DNA of 64,000 nucleotides from NCBI RefSeq assembly GCF_000374825.1, contig NZ_KB895383.1, positions 124,001 to 188,000 on the forward strand. The letters run 5' to 3'. The stretch comes from Paenibacillus sanguinis 2301083 = DSM 16941. GTDB taxonomy: Bacteria; Bacillota; Bacilli; Paenibacillales; Paenibacillaceae. Position 1 is the stretch's first letter. Every line of letters starts with the position of its first letter. Below are positions 55,717-62,983 of the stretch, one piece after another. The position numbers and the translations under genes were made by a program. A model generated the notes under the pieces. The model was not told the origin of the DNA. It did no database searches and saw only the letters and a list, made by a program, of their open reading frames with translations.

Positions 55717-57126
55717 ATGCAAAAAAAATGGTTAAGCCTTGGACTGAGTCTCATGCTGACCGCAGGAATTGTAGGCTGCAGCAGCAACAATGGCAGCGCG
55801 GCGTCGGAAGCGCCGGGCAGCAACAAGGCAACTGCCGCAGAAGAAACCGGCAGCAACAAGGCTACAGGCGAGCCTATACAGCTTAAGTACTGGACCGACG
55901 ATCGTCATGATCAGGAGTATGTTAAGGAATTGATTAACAAGTTCAATGAAACCAATGGTGAGAACATCCAGGTTGAATTGACGGTGATGTCCGAGAACTA
56001 CGCGCAAAGTGTCGACATTGCTTTCTCTAGCAACCAGGCGCCGGATGTGTTGCGTATCAAGAGTGGGAATACGGGAGAGTTTGTAAAAAAAGGCTATCTT
56101 GCTCCGATTGATGATTTCCTGACTGACGACATGAAGACGGCATTCGGGGGCTTGATGATCGACAATGTGAATCGTTTTGATGGCAAGGTGTATTCCTTGG
56201 CCAATACGGGTCTTACCCTGCGTATGGTCTACAACAAGGATCTCTTCGCCAAGGCCGGTATCGCAAATCCTCCGACATCGCTACAGGAAATGGTGGATGC
56301 TGCCAAGCAGATTACCGAAGCGGGCAAGTCCGAAGGAATCTACGGCTTTGCGTTAAACTTTAAAAGCCCAAAATCGGCATTTGACCGCTCCATACGCGAG
56401 ATTCTCTCCTTAAGCGGCCATCAGGGACTGGGCTTTGATATGAAAACAGGTCAATTCGATTTCGAGCCTTATTCTCAGGTGATTGAGTATTTCAAACAAA
56501 TGTATGAGGACGGAAGTATTCTTCCTGGCGCAGAATCGCTGGATATCGACCCGCTGCGGGCCCAATTCGCGGCAGGCAAAATCGGAATGTATCTCTCCTT
56601 CTCGACAGAGCCGGGCGTGTATCAGGATCAGTTCCCGACGGAAATCGACTGGGCGGGTGCTCTGGCTCCAACACTGGACGGACAAATCAAGGGAACCTCG
56701 GAAATTGTGTCCGCCGGAACCTGGCTTGGCATTAGTGCGACATCTGCTCATCAGGAGGCAGCCTGGAAGTTTATGCAATACATGTATGGGGATGAGGTCC
56801 TAAAGGCCTATCATGAGAAGGGTTTCGGCATTGCCATCGTACCACATATTGTAGAACAGGCTAAAAATCCGGAAATCGACGGTATGGAGGGCTTCCTGGT
56901 CGGAGAACATGACTCGCTTTGGCCGGCTACACCAAGCGTAACACCGGAAGGTTCCACCTATGCGGATGCTTTCTTCAAATATATGCTTGACGGAGGAGAT
57001 TTGAAAGCGGTCACAGCTGATTTGAACGCAAGATATAACGAGGCTTTGAGCAAATCGGTAGAGAAGGGTGAAGTGACCGTAACGCCAAATCCTGCTTTTG
57101 ATCCAAGCAAACCGCAGGGAGAATAA
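55717..57126 (+). CDS. Carbohydrate ABC transporter solute-binding lipoprotein
   Basis: A 469-residue family-1-type extracellular binding protein. The signal ends at lipobox GIVGC, Cys21. After an Asn/Ala/Ser-rich linker with repeated GSNKAT comes the binding domain, with LKYWTDDRHDQEYVKELINKFNE, PDVLRIKSGNTGEF and SFSTEPGVYQD. Such receptors capture oligosaccharides for MalFG-type permeases. AAAGGGG precedes the ATG. It is followed by two permeases in one operon and no ATPase, so it should use a shared MsmX-type ATPase encoded elsewhere. Confidence 0.9.
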   Translation: MQKKWLSLGLSLMLTAGIVGCSSNNGSAASEAPGSNKATAAEETGSNKATGEPIQLKYWTDDRHDQEYVKELINKFNETNGENIQVELTVMSENYAQSVDIAFSSNQAPDVLRIKSGNTGEFVKKGYLAPIDDFLTDDMKTAFGGLMIDNVNRFDGKVYSLANTGLTLRMVYNKDLFAKAGIANPPTSLQEMVDAAKQITEAGKSEGIYGFALNFKSPKSAFDRSIREILSLSGHQGLGFDMKTGQFDFEPYSQVIEYFKQMYEDGSILPGAESLDIDPLRAQFAAGKIGMYLSFSTEPGVYQDQFPTEIDWAGALAPTLDGQIKGTSEIVSAGTWLGISATSAHQEAAWKFMQYMYGDEVLKAYHEKGFGIAIVPHIVEQAKNPEIDGMEGFLVGEHDSLWPATPSVTPEGSTYADAFFKYMLDGGDLKAVTADLNARYNEALSKSVEKGEVTVTPNPAFDPSKPQGE

Positions 57127-57196
57127 CAGGAAGGATGGGGCTGCAGCGCACTTCTTGGCGCAGGGCCCTTTTCTTTTCCGGAAGGAGGAATCAATC

Positions 57197-58096
57197 ATGA
57201 GCTTTAATTGGAAACGACTGGGAGAGAATACCCTGTTCCTGATCCCGAGCATCATTTTAACGGCCGCCCTGGGTATCTATCCTTTGCTTTGGATGCTGCG
57301 TTATATGTTTTATGATTATGCCGGATATGGCGATGCACTGTTTATCGGACTGGACAATTTTCGCCGCTTGATGCGTGACGGACTGTTCTGGGAATCGGTA
57401 GGCAACACCTTCATCTATGCGGGAGGCAAGCTGCTGCTGACCCTGCCGGTGTCGTTGCTGCTCGCAGTTATTCTGAACGGCAAGCTGCGGGGCAGCAACT
57501 TGCTGCGAGGCATTTACTTTATGCCGACGGTCATCAGTACAGCCGTTATCTCCGTTGTCTTTTATAATATCTTTAATTCCTATAACGGCATGGTTAATAC
57601 TGTTCTGATGAAGTTGCATCTGGTCTCACAGCCGATCGACTGGCTCGGGCCCAAATATGCGATGCTCACGGTTATTCTGGTCGCGGTGTGGGGCGCGGTC
57701 GGCAACTATATGCTGCTGTTCCTGGCCGGGCTGCAAAGCATTCCCCAGGATTTGTATGAAAGTGCGGCTATTGATGGGGCAAATGCCGGAAGACGATTCT
57801 GGAACATCACGCTGCCGATGCTGGCTCCGGTTGCTCAAATGGTTATGATGCTGGCGATCATCGCTTCTCTGAAGGGCTACGAGAGCATCATGGTTATTAC
57901 TGAAGGCGGCCCGATCGGCAAGACCGAGGTCATGTATCTTTATCTCTACAAGCTGTTGTTCCCGGTATCAACAGGCTCGCCTGTAGTACAGCAGCTTGGG
58001 TATGGCAGTGCCGTTGGCTTCGCCAGTGCTGTTATCGTTGGGGCGATCACCGGCTTGTATTTCTTCTTGAGCCGCAAAATGAGCAAGGTGTACTAG
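57197..58096 (+). CDS. Sugar ABC transporter permease, MalF/LplB type
   Basis: A 299-residue permease with six hydrophobic segments and the EAA loop SIPQDLYESAAIDGANAGRRFWNITLPMLAP, which contacts the ATPase. The ATG after GGAAGGAGG is used; the longer in-frame alternative begins inside the upstream gene. It forms the transmembrane pore with the next permease. A 19-nt gap and shared direction confirm the operon. Confidence 0.92.
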   Translation: MSFNWKRLGENTLFLIPSIILTAALGIYPLLWMLRYMFYDYAGYGDALFIGLDNFRRLMRDGLFWESVGNTFIYAGGKLLLTLPVSLLLAVILNGKLRGSNLLRGIYFMPTVISTAVISVVFYNIFNSYNGMVNTVLMKLHLVSQPIDWLGPKYAMLTVILVAVWGAVGNYMLLFLAGLQSIPQDLYESAAIDGANAGRRFWNITLPMLAPVAQMVMMLAIIASLKGYESIMVITEGGPIGKTEVMYLYLYKLLFPVSTGSPVVQQLGYGSAVGFASAVIVGAITGLYFFLSRKMSKVY

Positions 58097-58115
58097 TGAC
58101 AGGAGGGTTCATCAT

Positions 58116-59018
58116 ATGAACGAACAGGTACTATCTCCGCAGCCGGATGGACGCAGCAAGCTTGCCGAGCGCCGGACTTCCGGTTCGGCAGGCCGAGTGG
58201 TGGCTCGCACGGCTATGTGGTTGTTTTTATTGATAACGGCGCTGCTGACTTTGTTCCCTCTGCTCATGACCATCACGGGTTCCTTGAAGACCGGAGCCGA
58301 GATGATGACCGGAGGAAGCCTGCTGCCAGCCAAGCTGCAATTTATCAATTATGTGGAGGCCTGGAAGCAGGCCAACTTCGCACGCTATACCTGGAACAGT
58401 GCTTTTGTCAGTATTATGGTGACGGCAGGCACGCTGCTGGTCGCTTCCATGGCGGCTTATGTCGTGGATCGGCGCAACTTTCCCGGCAAATCACTTTATG
58501 TGACCGTGCAGGCCTCCATGATGTTCATATCCGTTGGCGCTATCGTATTGCGTCCGCAATTTGATCTTATGGTGGCGCTGCATCTCAATACGACATTGTG
58601 GGGAGTTATTCTCATCCTGATCAGCGCTCATTCCAGCACATTCTTTATGCTGCAAGGCTTCTTCAAAGCCATTCCCCGCGAGCTTGATGAAGCGGCGATG
58701 GTGGATGGCTCCGGATTCATCCGTACGTTCTTCCGGATTATTCTGCCGCTGCTGACGCCGGGACTAGGTGTGGCGGGCTTGTTCGCCTTCCGACATGCCT
58801 GGAATGAATACATTTTGCCTCTGGTGTTCACGATGACCAATCCAGAGCTGCAAACGCTCACCGTAGGGCTGGCGAATCTCCGCTATGGTTCCTCCGCAGC
58901 GATGCAAATTCACCTGATGATGGCAGGGGCCTGTCTGTCGATCCTGCCGATGCTGCTGGTATATATTTTGGCCAACAAGACGTTTATCCAGGTGACCGCA
59001 GGTTCGGTCAAAGGTTAA
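58116..59018 (+). CDS. Sugar ABC transporter permease, MalG type
   Basis: A 300-residue permease, six hydrophobic segments, with EAA loop AIPRELDEAAMVDGSGFIRTFFRIILPLLTPG. The N-terminal 25 residues are hydrophilic and basic. The ATG follows ACAGGAGGG. It pairs with the MalF-type subunit. The next gene starts after 56 nt. Confidence 0.92.
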   Translation: MNEQVLSPQPDGRSKLAERRTSGSAGRVVARTAMWLFLLITALLTLFPLLMTITGSLKTGAEMMTGGSLLPAKLQFINYVEAWKQANFARYTWNSAFVSIMVTAGTLLVASMAAYVVDRRNFPGKSLYVTVQASMMFISVGAIVLRPQFDLMVALHLNTTLWGVILILISAHSSTFFMLQGFFKAIPRELDEAAMVDGSGFIRTFFRIILPLLTPGLGVAGLFAFRHAWNEYILPLVFTMTNPELQTLTVGLANLRYGSSAAMQIHLMMAGACLSILPMLLVYILANKTFIQVTAGSVKG

Positions 59019-59074
59019 AGATTAAAGGTTTACTATAGTTCTACCTCAATTCGCATAAAAGGAGCATCAGGTAT

Positions 59075-60085
59075 ATGAGTCATTTTACAATTGGGCCTTT
59101 GGCTTCCAGTCCGGTAGTCACCCGTCATGCCGATAATCCGATTCTGTCGCCGGGGGACGTGCCTTACGGGCCCGCAATGGTCTTTAATGCAGGAGTCGCC
59201 AAATTCAAAGGCAAATATGTCATGGTCTTCCGCAATGATTACGGGGATGAAAAGAAAGGAATCGTTGCCCCTCATCATACGACTAACCTGGGGCTGGCCT
59301 TCAGCGATGACGGGATCAAGTGGGAGGTTCAGCCTGAGCCATGCTGGTCCTGGCAGGACGAAGAGGTCATCCGGGTATATGATCCGCGTCTGACAGTGAT
59401 CGGGGAGCAATGCTATATGTGCTTTGCCGTCGATACCAAGCATGGGCTGCGGGGCGGCATTGCTGTCACCGAGGATTTCAGCTCCTTCAAGGTGCTTAGC
59501 CTGTCGCTTCCAGACAATCGCAACATGGTGTTGTTCCCGGAGAGAATCGGGGGCAGCTATGTACGGCTGGAGCGCCCAATGCCGGTGTACAGCCGGGGAG
59601 GGAAAGACCGCTTTGACATGTGGATGAGTGATTCGCCAGATTTGAAATATTGGGGCAACTCCAAACTGCTGCTAACCGTTGAAGATGTCGCATTTGCCAA
59701 CGACAAGGTAGGGCCGGGTGCTCCGCCTGTCAAAACGGACAAAGGCTGGCTGACCCTGTTCCATGCCGTGGATCTGGATCTTGGCCGGGGCAAGAATGGG
59801 TGGGAGGATAGCTGGAAAAAGCGCTATACGGCCGGAGTCCTGTTGCTTGACCTGGCTGATCCAAGCCGCATCATCGGCAGGGCGTCAGCGCCGCTGCTCG
59901 CCCCGGAGGCCAAATATGAAATCAGTGGGGGATTCCGCAATGATGTCATTTTTCCGGGCGGCATGATTCTGGAGGCTTCCGGGGAAGTCAAAATCTACTA
60001 CGGGGCCGCCGATACGGTAGAATGTTTGGCAACCGCCCATGTGGATGATCTGTTGCGTCTCTGTCTTGAAGGTAAGATCCATTAA
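59075..60085 (+). CDS. GH130-family glycoside phosphorylase-like enzyme
   Basis: A 336-residue five-bladed propeller of the GH130 type. Landmarks are the phosphate- and sugar-binding N-terminal block (ADNPILSPGDVPYGPAMVFNAGVAKFKGKYVMVFRNDYG), the catalytic-Asp segment IRVYDPRLTVIGEQCYMCFAVD, FPERIGGSYVRLERPMPVY, and the C-terminal GGFRNDVIFPGGMILEASGEVKIYYGAADT with the basic and His residues. It has no signal peptide. Length and motifs fit the beta-mannosyl phosphorylase families better than the upstream copy does. The ATG has AAAAGGAGC upstream. It likely feeds a hexose-1-phosphate into central metabolism. Confidence 0.85.
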   Translation: MSHFTIGPLASSPVVTRHADNPILSPGDVPYGPAMVFNAGVAKFKGKYVMVFRNDYGDEKKGIVAPHHTTNLGLAFSDDGIKWEVQPEPCWSWQDEEVIRVYDPRLTVIGEQCYMCFAVDTKHGLRGGIAVTEDFSSFKVLSLSLPDNRNMVLFPERIGGSYVRLERPMPVYSRGGKDRFDMWMSDSPDLKYWGNSKLLLTVEDVAFANDKVGPGAPPVKTDKGWLTLFHAVDLDLGRGKNGWEDSWKKRYTAGVLLLDLADPSRIIGRASAPLLAPEAKYEISGGFRNDVIFPGGMILEASGEVKIYYGAADTVECLATAHVDDLLRLCLEGKIH

Positions 60086-60101
60086 GTGGAACACGTGACC
60101 A

Positions 60102-60124
60102 CCCCCTGTCTCACAAACAGGGGG
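60102..60124 (+). promoter_or_regulatory. Intra-operon GC hairpin before the second FAD oxidoreductase
   Basis: CCCCCTGT (60102-60109) pairs perfectly with ACAGGGGG (60117-60124), loop seven bases, no T-run. It may be an mRNA-processing or stability element between the GH130 and oxidoreductase genes. Confidence 0.5.
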
Positions 60125-60154
60125 AAAGTCCCACATAAATTGGAGGGGTTTTTT

Positions 60155-61534
60155 ATGAATATCAAAGAGATTACATTGCCTTCGGCCAGCATTCCGGTGA
60201 CCCACGAGGTGGATGTACTGGTCATCGGCGGTGGGGCTGCTGGCATCGCCGCCGCTATTGCTGCCGCAGAAGGGGGAGCGCGCACGATGCTGGTAGAGCA
60301 ACGTGGATTCCTTGGCGGTATGGGAACCGTTGCCTTGGTTCCATCCTTCTCCCCCTATACAGATAAGCAAAAGCTGATTATACGCGGTCTGGGTCTGAAG
60401 CTGATGGAACGGATGAAGCAGCACTGCAAGCCGGAGTATCTTGAGGAATACCGGGAACTGCTGGATTGGGTGCCTATCGATCCAGAGGTGCTGAAGCGCG
60501 TTTATGACGATGCCATTCTGGAGAGTGGCGTTACCCCGCTATATCATACCTTTGTCTATGATGTTGTGCTTTCGGAGGATCGCCGAAGCGTTCAAGGCGT
60601 TGTTGTCGTCAACAAAACGGGACGTTCCTTCATCTCCTGCCGATATATAATCGATTGCTCGGGAGATGGGGATATTGCCGCCTTGGCGGGAGTTCCCTTT
60701 CAGAAGGGCGGGGAAGAGGGCGAACTCCAGCCGGGCAGTATGTGTTATCTGCTTGCGAATGTAGATCGTCCGAGGTTCAAACGCTTCCTGGAGGAGAGCG
60801 GAGACACGGGGCAACTGCATAAGACGGTGGAACAAGCGATTCAGGACGGAGCGTTGCCGGAGGGGCGCAAGTCGATCTCCGGCCTGGCCTGGATCAGTGA
60901 TTACCTGGTGGGTGTTAACTTCGGCCATGTCTTTGGTGTCGACGGTACGCTTGCTGAGGATTTAACGCGGGGGGCGATTGAAGGACGGCGTACCGCAGAG
61001 CGCCAACTGCAATTCTTCCGCCGTTATGTCCCGGGGTTTGAGCATGCCCACATGGTGGCAAGCGGAGAACAACTTGGCATCCGGGAGACCCGGCGCATTG
61101 AAGGAGACTATGTGCTGACGGTCGACGATTTCCAGGCTGGTCGCTCCTTCCCGGATGATATTGCCCGGAACGCTTATTATATTGATATCCATCTCGCCAA
61201 CAGCCAAAGCGAAATGACCTTCAACCATTTGCCTCCGGGTGTGTCGCATGGGGTGCCGTACCGGATTATGCTACCGGTCGGAATTGACAACCTTTGGGTG
61301 GCTGGTCGCTCGGTATCTTCGGATCGGGCGGTGCAAGGCTCCTTGCGGGTGATGCCCAATTGCTTCTCCATGGGTCAGGCGTCCGGCACAGCGGCCGCCT
61401 TGGCGTTGCAAGACGGCAATACCTCGCGTGGCATATCGATCACTGAGCTTCAGCGGCGATTGCTGGAGCAGGATGTCTGGCTAGGAGAGGATTTCTTGCT
61501 GGCCGGGAGCAAGAAGGCGAGCGATGTTCTGTGA
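60155..61534 (+). CDS. FAD-dependent oxidoreductase (FAD_oxidored type), second copy
   Basis: A 459-residue flavoprotein with a textbook nucleotide loop, VDVLVIGGGAAGIAAAIAAAEGGARTMLVEQ, then GFLGGMGTVALVPSF, the GDGDIAALAG substrate-side loop and C-terminal GSLRVMPNCFSMGQASGTAAALAL. It shares the family of the divergent copy at the other end of the cluster but is not a close duplicate. Cytoplasmic; substrate unknown, most likely a sugar or sugar derivative. The ATG after GGAGGGG is used; the frame extends upstream through the hairpin. The next gene starts inside its stop (GTGA). Confidence 0.83.
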   Translation: MNIKEITLPSASIPVTHEVDVLVIGGGAAGIAAAIAAAEGGARTMLVEQRGFLGGMGTVALVPSFSPYTDKQKLIIRGLGLKLMERMKQHCKPEYLEEYRELLDWVPIDPEVLKRVYDDAILESGVTPLYHTFVYDVVLSEDRRSVQGVVVVNKTGRSFISCRYIIDCSGDGDIAALAGVPFQKGGEEGELQPGSMCYLLANVDRPRFKRFLEESGDTGQLHKTVEQAIQDGALPEGRKSISGLAWISDYLVGVNFGHVFGVDGTLAEDLTRGAIEGRRTAERQLQFFRRYVPGFEHAHMVASGEQLGIRETRRIEGDYVLTVDDFQAGRSFPDDIARNAYYIDIHLANSQSEMTFNHLPPGVSHGVPYRIMLPVGIDNLWVAGRSVSSDRAVQGSLRVMPNCFSMGQASGTAAALALQDGNTSRGISITELQRRLLEQDVWLGEDFLLAGSKKASDVL

Positions 61535-62529
61535 AGCAGATCACTTTAACGGATGAATGGTTCCATGGTGCCGTATCCTTAGAACATCTGGAGCAAGGAA
61601 TCAAGCCGTGGCGCATTCCGTTCCAGGATTACGAGCTTTATCCACCTGAAGGCATTGAAGGCAAAGCGGCGATTTGTGCCGGTATCCGCTTGCGGTTATA
61701 TACGGATGCGGCGGCAATCAAACTATCCTTTACACCACTTGCGGAAGCCGCCGCACTGGATTGCCTCGTAGATGGGGAATTGATTCGGACACTCCCGCTG
61801 CCGGCAAGAGCAACGGACGCATTATTCGATAAAGGTATTCCGCGTAGGTTCAAGGAGCTGGAAATCTGGCTTCCGCAAAACACCGAAATGACAGTTAACG
61901 GACTGTGGATTGATGAAGAAGCCTCGGCAAAGCCGCTACCGGACAACCGGCCTCGCTGGATTACATACGGCAGCTCCATCACCCAATGCGTAGCTGCTTC
62001 CAGCCCTACGCGCACCTGGCCTGCTATCGCGGCAGCCAAGTGCGGCTTCAACCAGACCAATCTCGGTTTCTCTGGCAACTGTCATATGGAGCCGATGATG
62101 GGGCGGCTCATCCGTGACCTGCCGGCTGACTTCATTTCACTTTGCATAGGCGTGAACATCTATGGAGCAGGCACCTTAAGTCCACGTATGTTCCAGCCGA
62201 TGCTGATCGGACTGCTGGAGACGATTCGCGACAAGCACCCGAATACTCCGTTGCTGATAATCTCCCCAATCTATGGCACCCATCGTGAGACAGAGTCTAA
62301 TTCGCTGGGCTTCACCTTGCCGATGATGCGTGAGATCATTCATAAAACCACCCGAACACTGCAAGCACGGGGGGATCGACATCTGTACTATCAGGATGGA
62401 CTAAGTTGGCTTGGACCGGAGGATGCAGACCTGTTAACGGATGGCCTGCACCCTGGGGCTAAGGGTTATGAGTTGTTAGGCCAGAGGTTCCCCGAACTTC
62501 AACAAGCAGCTTTTCCATATAAGAGGTAG
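61531..62529 (+). CDS. SGNH/GDSL-type carbohydrate esterase, ends in a repeat element
   Basis: A 332-residue hydrolase. An N-terminal jelly-roll-like region (about 1-135) precedes the SGNH domain: nucleophile Ser149 in TYGSSITQ, block II GFSGN, block III GVN, and catalytic Asp/His in TDGLHPG. Such enzymes remove acetyl groups from sugars. It is cytoplasmic, so it would deacylate an imported oligosaccharide. The GTG start overlaps the oxidoreductase stop. The last two codons and stop (AAG AGG TAG) are the first bases of the repeat beginning at 62521, so the natural C-terminus may be altered. Confidence 0.85.
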   Translation: MKQITLTDEWFHGAVSLEHLEQGIKPWRIPFQDYELYPPEGIEGKAAICAGIRLRLYTDAAAIKLSFTPLAEAAALDCLVDGELIRTLPLPARATDALFDKGIPRRFKELEIWLPQNTEMTVNGLWIDEEASAKPLPDNRPRWITYGSSITQCVAASSPTRTWPAIAAAKCGFNQTNLGFSGNCHMEPMMGRLIRDLPADFISLCIGVNIYGAGTLSPRMFQPMLIGLLETIRDKHPNTPLLIISPIYGTHRETESNSLGFTLPMMREIIHKTTRTLQARGDRHLYYQDGLSWLGPEDADLLTDGLHPGAKGYELLGQRFPELQQAAFPYKR

Positions 62530-62694
62530 TTCAAAAATTCGTCTTTCCAGGACGAAGCTGTTCGAGGAGTAGATTCGACATCGAATCTTGAATTCACCCG
62601 GGACTTCCGTTGCTCACGTACCCACTACGTACGCTGCGCTACTCAGTCCCTAGCTTCATCCAACCTTCTCGATCCTGAAAATCTGACTTTTTGA
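62521..62694. repeat. Dispersed ~174-bp repeat element, copy 1
   Basis: It starts AAGAGGTAGTTCAAAAA and ends GACTTTTTGAAC. The ends are an imperfect terminal inverted repeat, GTTCAAAAA...CTTTCCAGGA against GTTCAAAAAGTC...TTTTCAGGA, and the whole can fold into a long hairpin. The middle contains TTGAATTCACCCGGGAC and the palindrome TACGTACGCTGCG. No coding frame of note. Its first 64 bases are repeated immediately downstream. It overlaps the end of the esterase gene. Confidence 0.85.
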
Positions 62695-62704
62695 ACACAT
62701 ATTA

Positions 62705-62768
62705 AAAGAGGTAGTTCAAAAAAATCATCTTTCCAGGACGAGGCTGTTCGAGGAGTAGATTCGACATC
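62705..62768. repeat. Truncated second copy of the dispersed repeat
   Basis: It repeats about 64 bases of copy 1 in the same orientation, from AAGAGGTAGTTCAAAAA to GATTCGACATC, with only a few substitutions, then diverges. The right half and the second terminal repeat are missing. Confidence 0.85.
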
Positions 62769-62791
62769 AATTCATAAGTTTGTATCCCTAG

Positions 62792-62817
62792 AGAGTGGGC
62801 TCACCCCACTCTTTTTG
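62792..62817 (+). terminator. Terminator after the repeat cluster
   Basis: A perfect 8-bp stem AGAGTGGG/CCCACTCT followed by TTTTTG. It probably ends the carbohydrate operon, read through the repeats. Confidence 0.85.
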
Positions 62818-62900
62818 AATGGGGACAAGGCTATAATGAAGTTGTTCAATGTCATAAAATGAGGGGGGATGAAAATATTTACGTTTTATTTAAATCTATT

Positions 62901-62914
62901 TGGCAACGTTTACA
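62901..62914 (+). promoter_or_regulatory. Candidate catabolite-responsive element (cre) before the beta-helix enzyme gene
   Basis: TGGCAACGTTTACA matches the CcpA cre consensus TGWAANCGNTNWCA at nearly all positions and is part palindromic around AACGTT. It lies 70 nt upstream of the start codon, so CcpA or a LacI-type repressor could block transcription. Confidence 0.5.
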
Positions 62915-62983
62915 CTAGAGGGGCAGACACATAGTTTGTTAAAGGTTAATGGCCGGCAAATGAAAGAGTAGAAGGAGGTACTT

